A stretch of 11,493 nucleotides of DNA. It comes from Ruminococcaceae bacterium UBA6842 (lineage in GTDB: Bacteria > Bacillota > Clostridia > Oscillospirales > Acutalibacteraceae). A model generated the notes under the pieces. The model ran no database searches. It worked only from the letters and a program-made list of their open reading frames with translations, and was not told where the DNA came from. Position numbers and translations under genes: made by a program. Of the stretch, positions 1 to 5,105 are shown piece after piece (the stretch's first letter is position 1; each line of letters starts with the position of its first letter). The stretch is taken from positions 1 through 11,493 of the forward strand of contig DKDS01000030.1 in assembly GCA_002451855.1 (NCBI GenBank). Reading direction: 5' to 3'.

Positions 1-404
1 TGCAAAGCAAAAAGGAATGACTGAGTAAGACTTGCGCTACTGCCTCCGACAACAATGGGAAGCAGCTTTCTTCCACTGTCAATAAACTCATTCGTATAGT
101 CATAGAGTTTCGGATTGCCTTTCTTCATCTTTTCGAGCAAATTAGCAAAAAGCGCCTTATCTTTCTTATAGAGAAGAGAAAGCAAAACAAGAATAATATG
201 AGATTTTCCACGTCCGTAGGCACCAATAAGGATTCTTGCTCTTTCAGTAGAATTCGGCGCCGTACTCAGCAGAACATCCTCAATGATGTCTAACGAGGAC
301 ATAGTAGGAATAAATCCGGAAATCTTACCCGTGTTATTCAGATCATACGCGATATTTACAGAAGTCTGAAAACCTTTTGCTACATCTATTTTATTGTTAA
401 ACAC
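1..404 (-). CDS. P-loop ATPase, N-terminal part (BREX/defence-type), cut by window edge
   Basis: The frame opens at a GTG (402-404), 8 nt after a strong AGGAGG, and runs without a stop for 134 codons to base 1, so only the N-terminus is visible. It begins MFNNKIDVAKGFQTSVNIAY. At about residues 57-64 it has a Walker A-like P-loop, GAYGRGKS, followed by a hydrophobic helix and then a Lys-rich segment. A second conserved-looking stretch, LLPIVVGGSS, is close to the edge. It starts 18 nt after the DUF4007 stop codon and is the fourth gene of the operon that begins with the HTH protein. The large AAA-type ATPases of BREX (BrxC/PglY) and related defence loci place a P-loop near the N-terminus in a similar way. 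With PAPS reductase and DUF4007 upstream, this is the likely role, but no family can be fixed from 134 residues. Confidence 0.8.
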   Translation of the reverse strand, partial: MFNNKIDVAKGFQTSVNIAYDLNNTGKISGFIPTMSSLDIIEDVLLSTAPNSTERARILIGAYGRGKSHIILVLLSLLYKKDKALFANLLEKMKKGNPKLYDYTNEFIDSGRKLLPIVVGGSSASLTQSFLFAL

Positions 405-422
405 GGCAACAGCCTCCTGTCT

Positions 423-1301
423 TTATTTATTGATTGTCTTATAATACTCTTCCACACACTCAAGGAAAGTCATCGGCTTAGCAATGCGGATAACATCAAG
501 TCCTGCTGTACGAACAACCTTGATGTATCCCATCAATTCGATTTTGTAGAGTAATGCTGTCAATGTGATTATATCAAGATTAAATATCTTACCGGCATTA
601 CATACATCATTCTGAATTGCAGAAATCTTAATTTCCTCTTCGCCGTTCGCCTGATCGAGAATAACAGCAAGGAGAACTAGAGGATGAAGAGTATCTTTCT
701 TCGGAACAGATTTCTTATAAAGCTTTTCCTTTCGGTTGCTGATATCAATCAATCCGAGTTCACCAAGAGGACAATCGATATTGCTCTCTGGCTGAACTTT
801 TTCAGGAGAAGATTTGATACGGGGTACATATGTGTTGATGATGCAGTTATAATCATCTTCCAACGATCTTTCAGATACCTCTTCACCGTTAATCATAATG
901 TAGTTAGAGAGCTGCTTTACAAAATCCTCCTTGTTAAACTCACTCTGCTTGAACTCATTGTAAAAGAAGTACCAGGCAGTTGCTTCGTCTTTATTAGATG
1001 CAAGCATATAATGCAGTAACCAAAGTGTACCCATTTCCTCAATGTAGGGATCGTTCTTAAAAACGATCTCTCCAAAGGGTGTAAATGACTGCTCTCTACG
1101 TCCTGCATTTGGCTCCGTGGTAAGTTTGACTGCCTGCAGCCAATACCTCAATGCCTTTACCATATTTGCACCGATTCCGAGAATATCCATAGGGTTACCT
1201 TTTGCTCCCATAAATACTGTCGGCTCTATTTTCACATTTCGCATACCTTTATTTAACCATCCTTTACGGATGAAAAAGGTATCGTGTGCTCTAAACTTCA
1301 T
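423..1301 (-). CDS. DUF4007 family protein
   Basis: This 292-residue protein opens with FRAHDTFFIRKGWLNKGM, the kind of N-terminal signature (F-x-x-H-x-T-F-x-x-R-x-G-W-L) I associate with DUF4007, and its length suits the family. The function is unknown. DUF4007 genes are known to sit beside PAPS-reductase/DndC-like genes in defence or DNA-modification loci. No transmembrane segment or catalytic motif is evident. The C-terminal third (residues about 200-285) alternates helices and ends in a winged-helix-like pattern, so DNA or protein binding is possible; that is inference. The ATG is supported by AAAGGAG a few bases upstream. The gene starts 12 nt after the PAPS-reductase stop, and the ATPase gene follows 18 nt after its own stop, so the three are surely co-transcribed. 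Confidence 0.85.
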   Translation of the reverse strand: MKFRAHDTFFIRKGWLNKGMRNVKIEPTVFMGAKGNPMDILGIGANMVKALRYWLQAVKLTTEPNAGRREQSFTPFGEIVFKNDPYIEEMGTLWLLHYMLASNKDEATAWYFFYNEFKQSEFNKEDFVKQLSNYIMINGEEVSERSLEDDYNCIINTYVPRIKSSPEKVQPESNIDCPLGELGLIDISNRKEKLYKKSVPKKDTLHPLVLLAVILDQANGEEEIKISAIQNDVCNAGKIFNLDIITLTALLYKIELMGYIKVVRTAGLDVIRIAKPMTFLECVEEYYKTINK

Positions 1302-1313
1302 ATTCTTGCTCCT

Positions 1314-3029
1314 TTAGTCCTTAGTCTTCAGGTAACGGTCCATTAGGCAACCGCCATCTAAGTACTTTGCAGTAACACACATCTTGCACCTTTTGCATTT
1401 CTTATCGTTGATGTAATAGGTATCACCGATAATAGAGATGGCGCCGAATCTACAAAGGGACTCACACTTTAAGCACTTACGGCAAGCATTAAATTTCTTG
1501 ATCTGATAACCAATCATTCTCTGCAAGTCATCGTGCTTTGCTACATTCATTGTTTTAACTTTTACCGCATATTCAAATCCGTCCTGTGAGAAGGGTTGAA
1601 TTGAAATAATCGGCACATTAGTCTTAATGTCTACAACGATTGTTTCGTTGATTAACTTGCGACCAAGCTCGGGGGCTATTCTTCCAAAGGGTGTAAACAA
1701 ACCAATAAGGCAATCATCTACCGGTCGCTTCAGTTGATATACTTTAGCATTTTCTTCGGTTGTGCAGTTGGTAAATTTAATCTTTACATCAGATGCTGCT
1801 GCCACACCGTTACCACCCTGACGAGCTTTCCACTTGCCAGAGTTAATATACTCTTCGGGGTCGGGCTTTCCGATGCGCTTTGCAAAATCAATCAGGAAAC
1901 TATGCCACTTCTCATACTGATCAGGCATATATATCTGAGAAAGGAATTCTGCACGAATGTTATTGTTCGGGCAACACCAACAGCCAACACGATCGTATCC
2001 CAAACGATATGCATCATTAAATTCAACTTCTTCACCGAGAAGATAAAGCCAAATATCAATATCTTTCCAGAAGAAGATAGGTGTTGCAACCGTCTGCTGC
2101 TGAATCTTTGTAGACTCAGCATTATCTTCTATTCGGTTGTATTTACTTCTGCTTACGGATTCGCATTTGCGGATGCCGTAGTAAGTCAGAATACTCTTAT
2201 CTCTGTAAAGGCTAGAAATAACGCGAGAAATAGGTCCTGTCTTAAACATAAAACAGCACCAACGAAGCATTCTTGCCGGAGGTCCAATGTCCTCACAGAC
2301 CTCGTAGAAATTCTGCTCCTTATTTTTGGCAACTTTGAAGATAGCCTTAGGATTATTCTTCTTAAATCGCTCAGCATATTCAATCGTGAACGGGAACTCA
2401 AGGGTGGTATTACCGAAGATATGTACAAGACTAGGATCCGAAAGTGCTTTTACCACTAGATCAGCGGTTACCGTGGAATCCTTACCACCGGAGAAGGACA
2501 GAACAATGTTTTCACGAGGGTATTTAGCTGCCGACTCCTGAATAAAGATATTTGCTTCATACTTCAGGTAATCAAGGCGACCTTGGTTCGCTCTGATAAA
2601 GGTTGCTATGTTCTTATTAAAGAAATCGTAGTTATTCTGTTCCTTGTATTTTTCGAGTTGTTCTCTGATGTACGCGGCTGAATACTTCTTATACCACGCA
2701 GCAGTTACAACTATAGGTTTTCCATCTATATAATAGCGATTATTTGACGCCCATACGCTTTTATTGATATAGGCAAGTGGCTTGTCCGAGAGAATTTCTA
2801 AAAGCAAACGCTCTTCCGGGAATACAGGTCTTAAGTCTGCAACTAGATACGATGTATTACCACCACAAAGAGGACAAGTATCACGGTCTGCGCCGTTTAC
2901 TGCTTTGATAAGCGGAACCTTGCATTCGTCACACCAATGCAGTTCATAAGGAATATCTTCTTCGGTCTTTATTCCGCAAACGCTGCATACTTCTTCATCG
3001 GTTTCACGGTTACAATTCTTACACCACAC
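1314..3029 (-). CDS. Zinc ribbon - PAPS reductase (DndC/BrxP-like) - ferredoxin fusion protein
   Basis: This 571-residue multidomain protein starts at a GTG preceded by GGAGGTGA. Residues 1-60 hold four Cys pairs (C3/C6, C15/C18, C33/C36, C52/C55), i.e. two zinc ribbons. The central domain is an N-type ATP pyrophosphatase/PAPS-reductase fold with the PP-loop SGGKDS at 180-185. It has a CC pair at 258-259 and CWCC at 350-353, about 90 residues apart, much like the CC-x80-CxxC [4Fe-4S] ligand set of APS reductases. The C-terminus is ferredoxin-like: C516, C519, C522, C526 form CxxCxxCxxxC, and C545, C548, C551, C561 form a second, less regular set. The family activates sulfate or ATP substrates. 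In DndC and BREX type 4 BrxP, the PAPS-reductase domain belongs to a phage-defence or DNA-modification system. A metabolic role in sulfate assimilation is unlikely, because no cys genes are present and DUF4007 and a P-loop ATPase follow. Confidence 0.88.
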   Translation of the reverse strand: MWCKNCNRETDEEVCSVCGIKTEEDIPYELHWCDECKVPLIKAVNGADRDTCPLCGGNTSYLVADLRPVFPEERLLLEILSDKPLAYINKSVWASNNRYYIDGKPIVVTAAWYKKYSAAYIREQLEKYKEQNNYDFFNKNIATFIRANQGRLDYLKYEANIFIQESAAKYPRENIVLSFSGGKDSTVTADLVVKALSDPSLVHIFGNTTLEFPFTIEYAERFKKNNPKAIFKVAKNKEQNFYEVCEDIGPPARMLRWCCFMFKTGPISRVISSLYRDKSILTYYGIRKCESVSRSKYNRIEDNAESTKIQQQTVATPIFFWKDIDIWLYLLGEEVEFNDAYRLGYDRVGCWCCPNNNIRAEFLSQIYMPDQYEKWHSFLIDFAKRIGKPDPEEYINSGKWKARQGGNGVAAASDVKIKFTNCTTEENAKVYQLKRPVDDCLIGLFTPFGRIAPELGRKLINETIVVDIKTNVPIISIQPFSQDGFEYAVKVKTMNVAKHDDLQRMIGYQIKKFNACRKCLKCESLCRFGAISIIGDTYYINDKKCKRCKMCVTAKYLDGGCLMDRYLKTKD

Positions 3030-3082
3030 AAATAATCACCTCCGTCTGTCAAAATCATAACAATATAGATGTCCGTAAAAAA

Positions 3083-3271
3083 TTATTTTTCGGCAGCTTT
3101 TCCTGATTTCGTCCATTCATCAACTTCACTAACCTTAAACTTCCAAAGACGACCCATCTTTGAGGCAGGCATTTCACGTTTTTTTATCCAAACGAGAACA
3201 GTATCTCGACTAACGCCCAAATGCTCGCATATTTCTTCCATTGAATACCATCGTTCGACATTAGAATTCAT
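3083..3271 (-). CDS. Small excisionase-type helix-turn-helix DNA-binding protein
   Basis: This 62-residue protein consists almost entirely of one MerR-like/excisionase HTH: WYSMEEICEHLGVSRDTVL, then WIKKREMPASKMGRLWKFK, ending in a short helix (VSEVDEWTKSG). This is the helix-turn-helix_17 type of domain, seen both in Xis-like recombination directionality factors and in small regulators. I choose the ATG at 3269-3271. An upstream ATG at 3329-3331 lies before the predicted transcription start (about 3307), while the chosen one has AGAGGG at a workable distance. It is the first gene of the operon, 53 nt before the PAPS reductase, and is driven by a strong promoter that overlaps an inverted repeat. 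Plausible roles are autorepressor of the defence operon or excisionase of the element, whose att end lies about 480 bp away. The sequence does not decide between them. Confidence 0.85.
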   Translation of the reverse strand: MNSNVERWYSMEEICEHLGVSRDTVLVWIKKREMPASKMGRLWKFKVSEVDEWTKSGKAAEK

Positions 3272-3303
3272 GGTGTAACCCTCTCTTTCGAATATAGATA
3301 CTA

Positions 3304-3318
3304 ATACTATTTTAGTAT
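3304..3318. promoter_or_regulatory. Perfect inverted repeat overlapping the -10 box, candidate operator
   Basis: ATACTA-TTT-TAGTAT is a perfect 6-bp inverted repeat that covers the -10 hexamer and runs to the predicted start site. A further AGTAT half-site lies just beside it at about 3298-3302. A dimeric regulator bound here would block RNA polymerase. The obvious candidate is the HTH protein encoded directly downstream, but that is inference. The region is AT-rich, so a chance repeat is possible. Confidence 0.45.
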
Positions 3319-3342
3319 AGCATATCTCCAAGAATTTTTCAA
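3314..3342 (-). promoter_or_regulatory. Sigma-A-type promoter of the HTH / PAPS-reductase operon
   Basis: The minus strand reads TTGAAA (3337-3342), a 17-nt spacer, then TATACT (3314-3319). This is close to the sigma-A consensus with ideal spacing. Transcription should start near 3307, giving a leader of about 36 nt before the HTH gene. No other promoter of this quality is seen within the operon. Confidence 0.8.
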
Positions 3343-3480
3343 TGATTTTTGCCGATTTATAATGAAAAAAAGGGATTTTTATTTAAGCCTAAGATGAAAG
3401 CATTTTTATGTGAGTTTATCCAATATGGAACACTCGATATATGGTGCGTATGTATTCTAGTTAAAATATCCACAATCGCT

Positions 3481-3511
3481 TTTTTCTTTGTCTACTGCGG
3501 TGCAAATTTTG
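3481..3511 (+). repeat. 31-bp imperfect direct repeat, copy 1 (element side of att fragment)
   Basis: This stretch matches 3928-3958 at 27 of 31 positions in the same orientation. The two copies flank the tRNA-Pro fragment. Both run TTTTTCTTTG, then T(C/T)TAC(T/A)GCGG, then (T/C)GCAAA(T/A)TTTG. It could be an integrase arm-type binding site, or sequence shared by the ends of two related elements. The rest of 3343-3752 contains no gene I can support. Confidence 0.6.
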
Positions 3512-3604
3512 ACTTGAATCAGGGGTTGTTCAGAGTTATAATAGCCGTATAAAAAGCAATCGCCCCTCGCGTAAAGGCGGGAGGCAGGGAGAGCATATTA
3601 TTCT

Positions 3605-3739
3605 GCGGAAATTGCTGTTGACCACATAACAGACCACCTACCGTTTCGGAGCACTCGGAAACAGTGGAGATAAGAGTGCTGAAGAGCGCGGTTTTCCGAG
3701 CGGAAAGGGGCGGAAAAAGCTATTTTTAGCGGAAATTGC
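3605..3739 (+). repeat. Short GCGGAAA repeats next to the attachment site
   Basis: GCGGAAA occurs four times in the same orientation, at 3605-3611, 3700-3706, 3710-3716 and 3729-3735. The first and last extend to a shared 11-mer GCGGAAATTGC. They lie within 150 nt left of the tRNA-Pro fragment, where the integrase and excisionase sites of an integrative element would be expected. The pattern is real; the function is inferred. Confidence 0.45.
3643..3662. repeat. Imperfect inverted repeat near the element end
   Basis: GTTTC-G-GAG-CA-CTC-G-GAAAC forms a hairpin or dyad with one G-G mismatch, about 90 nt inside the element from the tRNA fragment. No U-tract follows, so it is not a terminator. 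A protein-binding dyad is the likelier reading. Confidence 0.35.
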
Positions 3740-3752
3740 CCTTATAGGACCG

Positions 3753-3797
3753 TTTGGGACCATCAGGCCGCAGGTTCGATCCCTGTCACTCGGACCA
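3753..3797 (+). other. Attachment site: 45-nt 3' fragment of a tRNA-Pro(UGG) gene
   Basis: The fragment starts at the anticodon loop TTTGGGA (anticodon UGG, 3753-3759). It continues with the 3' anticodon strand CCATC, variable loop AGGCC, T-arm GCAGG-TTCGATC-CCTGT and acceptor strand CACTCGG, and ends with discriminator A and CCA at 3795-3797. The 5' half is missing: no CCGAGTG acceptor strand or D-arm lies upstream, and the bases just before the loop pair only partly. Tyrosine-recombinase elements that integrate in the 3' half of a tRNA gene leave an intact tRNA at one end and such a fragment at the other. With the fragment reading on the plus strand, the element is on its left. Confidence 0.82.
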
Positions 3798-3803
3798 AAA
3801 TTT

Positions 3804-3845
3804 TGACCGAAAGCAGAGTTTATTCTCCACTTTCGGTCATTTTTT
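3804..3845 (+). terminator. Intrinsic terminator of the former tRNA-Pro gene
   Basis: A perfect 10-bp stem, TGACCGAAAG (3804-3813) with CTTTCGGTCA (3830-3839), is followed directly by six T residues (3840-3845). It begins 7 nt after the CCA of the tRNA fragment, as expected for a terminator ending a tRNA transcript. This indicates that the sequence to the right is the original tRNA 3' flank or was carried along with it. Confidence 0.88.
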
Positions 3846-3897
3846 ATGCTTATTTAGGGACTTTACCGCCACTTTTGAAAAAATCGCATTTTTACAA

Positions 3898-3915
3898 CCA
3901 CATAAACAAATGTGG
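3898..3915. repeat. Perfect 6-bp inverted repeat between att fragment and integrase remnant
   Basis: CCACAT-AAACAA-ATGTGG is a perfect dyad. The 9-mer ACCACATAA that contains its left arm also occurs at 3621-3629 on the other side of the tRNA fragment. A recombinase accessory site is possible; nothing stronger can be said. Confidence 0.35.
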
Positions 3916-3927
3916 ACTGGAAATTTC

Positions 3928-3958
3928 TTTTTCTTTGTTTACAGCGGCGCAAAATTTG
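3928..3958 (+). repeat. 31-bp imperfect direct repeat, copy 2 (right of att fragment)
   Basis: This is the partner of 3481-3511 (27/31 identical, same orientation, 447 bp apart). It ends about 55 nt before the integrase remnant's stop codon, that is, just downstream of that gene. A perfect dyad CACGGA-TTTT-TCCGTG follows at 3980-3995. Confidence 0.6.
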
Positions 3959-4012
3959 GAAAGTCAAACGAGCAACCGTCACGGATTTTTCCGTGGCGAA
4001 GTTGTATCCGTC

Positions 4013-4387
4013 TTAAGCCGTTCGTCCAGATTTAAGCCGTTCTTTTTCTGCGGCAATTTCCACATTCTTTTGTTTAATCATCTCGGCAAGCCTTTCTTCG
4101 CATTCTTCCCTTGTGTCGGCGTAGATATTAAACTTTTTGCGTTTGCCGTTCGGCAATTTCGGCGAATAGCTGCCTTCCCATTTCTTTTCGCTGATTCTAA
4201 ATATGCACCCCGTTCCGGGACGGCGTATTTTCGGCTGTTTCGGCTCAAATTTCGCTCTTACGGGCGTTTCAGGTGCTCTGTCGGGTGTTTGCTCGACCTC
4301 GCCCAAAGCGCCCTCATTTCTGCCGAAACCCCGTTCGATTTTGTCGGTGATATGGGTGTATATACTACGCGGTTGCAAAATGTTCAC
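4013..4387 (-). pseudogene. C-terminal remnant of a tyrosine recombinase/integrase
   Basis: The readable frame contains RSIYTHITDKIERG, which resembles the block around the nucleophilic Tyr at the end of tyrosine recombinases (Y-T-H-x-T/S-D). A linker rich in Pro and Glu follows, then a basic segment (GTGCIFRISEKKWEGSYSP, NIYADTREECEERLAEMIKQ) like the C-terminal extension found on some clostridial element integrases. The catalytic Arg/His residues and the whole core and arm-binding domains are absent. Upstream of about 4390 the frame no longer looks like a recombinase, so the gene was cut there. The stop is at 4013-4015. The remnant lies about 215 bp to the right of the tRNA fragment, where the integrase of a tRNA-inserted element commonly sits. 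It could instead be a free-standing small DNA-binding protein, but no ribosome binding site supports that. Confidence 0.6.
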
Positions 4388-4486
4388 CCGTATATATAAA
4401 GCAACAATGTTACTTCTGTCGCAGCAAACAAAGCCCAAACACTGTTACCGTTTTAATGCTTATTAATTTGAATTTGATTGTAAAAC

Positions 4487-4990
4487 CTATGTGTTATCCT
4501 CATCTCTCGGATATATGCTGTCCAACAGTTTCGTACCTGCGGCGGTACGGAATACGCGCTGACGAAAATTTTCGATTGCCGAGCGTGAATAACCGTTCTC
4601 GCCCGCATTGACCATGAAATCCGCTTCAAGCAGTATCTGATAATCCGGTCCATCGACATTTGTGTAGGTATGATGGTGCGCAGCCAACCATGAAATGCGT
4701 TCCGTATCGCAGGGTTCAACAGAAAGCTCCTCAAAAAACATTTTCACAAGTGCCGGGCTCTCTAACTCCTGATTTTTGCCGTTTGTGTTACCGTATTTTT
4801 CCCGACAAAGCGGACAGGCAATATCATGTACAACAGCAGCAAGTTCCAAAACCTCCTGTGTGTGCTTGTCCAAGCCCTCCAGTTCTCCGATGGTCTTTGC
4901 CAATGCCCAAACCTTAAGAAAATGGTCGATGTCATGTATATTGCCATTATAAAAATCAATCATCCTTTGTATTGATGTTGCAACGATCAT
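4487..4990 (-). CDS. HD-domain phosphohydrolase
   Basis: This is a 167-residue single-domain protein of the HD superfamily. Likely metal ligands are H23 (in HDIDHFLKVWALA), the H55-D56 pair (VVHDIACP), a His cluster at 105-107 (AAHHHTYTN) and D124 (LLEADF). Such small HD proteins hydrolyse phosphate esters of nucleotides or related substrates; the substrate here is unknown. I choose the ATG at 4988-4990 because GGAGG lies 8 nt upstream. The frame stays open to an ATG at 5018-5020, but that one lacks a ribosome binding site. The gene has its own promoter inside the end of the upstream glycosyltransferase gene, so it is not simply the third gene of that operon. Its 3' end is the first intact gene after the integration scar. 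Confidence 0.85.
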   Translation of the reverse strand: MIVATSIQRMIDFYNGNIHDIDHFLKVWALAKTIGELEGLDKHTQEVLELAAVVHDIACPLCREKYGNTNGKNQELESPALVKMFFEELSVEPCDTERISWLAAHHHTYTNVDGPDYQILLEADFMVNAGENGYSRSAIENFRQRVFRTAAGTKLLDSIYPRDEDNT

Positions 4991-5030
4991 AGGCTTTCCT
5001 CCATTAATGCGCGGTGCCATTTTCAGGCAT

Positions 5031-5070
5031 AAAAAATCCGATTGTATCGGTATGCTCTGACTGACAATCC
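5031..5070 (-). promoter_or_regulatory. Leader with terminator-like hairpin and overlapping alternative hairpin
   Basis: On the minus strand, CCGAT-ACA-ATCGG (5038-5050) is followed by ATTTTTT. This is a short intrinsic terminator that may end the glycosyltransferase operon. The predicted transcript of the HD gene would start near 5070 with GGATTGT. Its GATTGT (5064-5069) can pair perfectly with ACAATC (5040-5045), which overlaps the terminator's loop and 3' arm, so the two structures exclude each other. This could be an attenuator; the stems are short and the case is modest. Confidence 0.4.
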
Positions 5071-5076
5071 AAGTAA

Positions 5077-5105
5077 ATTATAATACAAAGCTCATTGTCC
5101 GTCAA
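5077..5105 (-). promoter_or_regulatory. Sigma-A-type promoter of the HD-domain gene
   Basis: The minus strand reads TTGACG (5100-5105), a 17-nt spacer, then TATAAT (5077-5082): one mismatch from the full consensus with ideal spacing. The -35 box lies inside the last codons of the glycosyltransferase gene. The expected start is near 5070, leaving an 80-nt leader before the HD gene. Confidence 0.78.

Noticed and set aside
1734..2459. Plus-strand open frame of 241 codons
   Set aside because: It is antisense to the well-supported PAPS-reductase gene and shows no domain or ribosome binding site.
3083..3331. 82-residue version of the HTH protein
   Set aside because: Its ATG lies upstream of the -10 box and predicted start site of the only good promoter, so it would not be in the transcript.
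3544..3590. GC-rich imperfect inverted repeat as a terminator or small RNA
   Set aside because: Pairing is broken by mismatches and no U-tract follows; there is no promoter evidence for an RNA gene.
3722..3797. Complete tRNA-Pro gene
   Set aside because: No 5' acceptor strand CCGAGTG, D-arm or matching 5' anticodon strand is present upstream; only the 3' part from the anticodon loop onward is tRNA-like.
3803..4399. Plus-strand open frame of 198 codons
   Set aside because: It starts in the tRNA terminator, lies antisense to the integrase remnant, has a low-complexity aromatic/Cys composition and no ribosome binding site.
4487..5020. Longer HD-domain protein starting at 5020
   Set aside because: The ATG at 4990 has GGAGG at good spacing; the earlier ATG has none and would add ten residues unlike the family's start.
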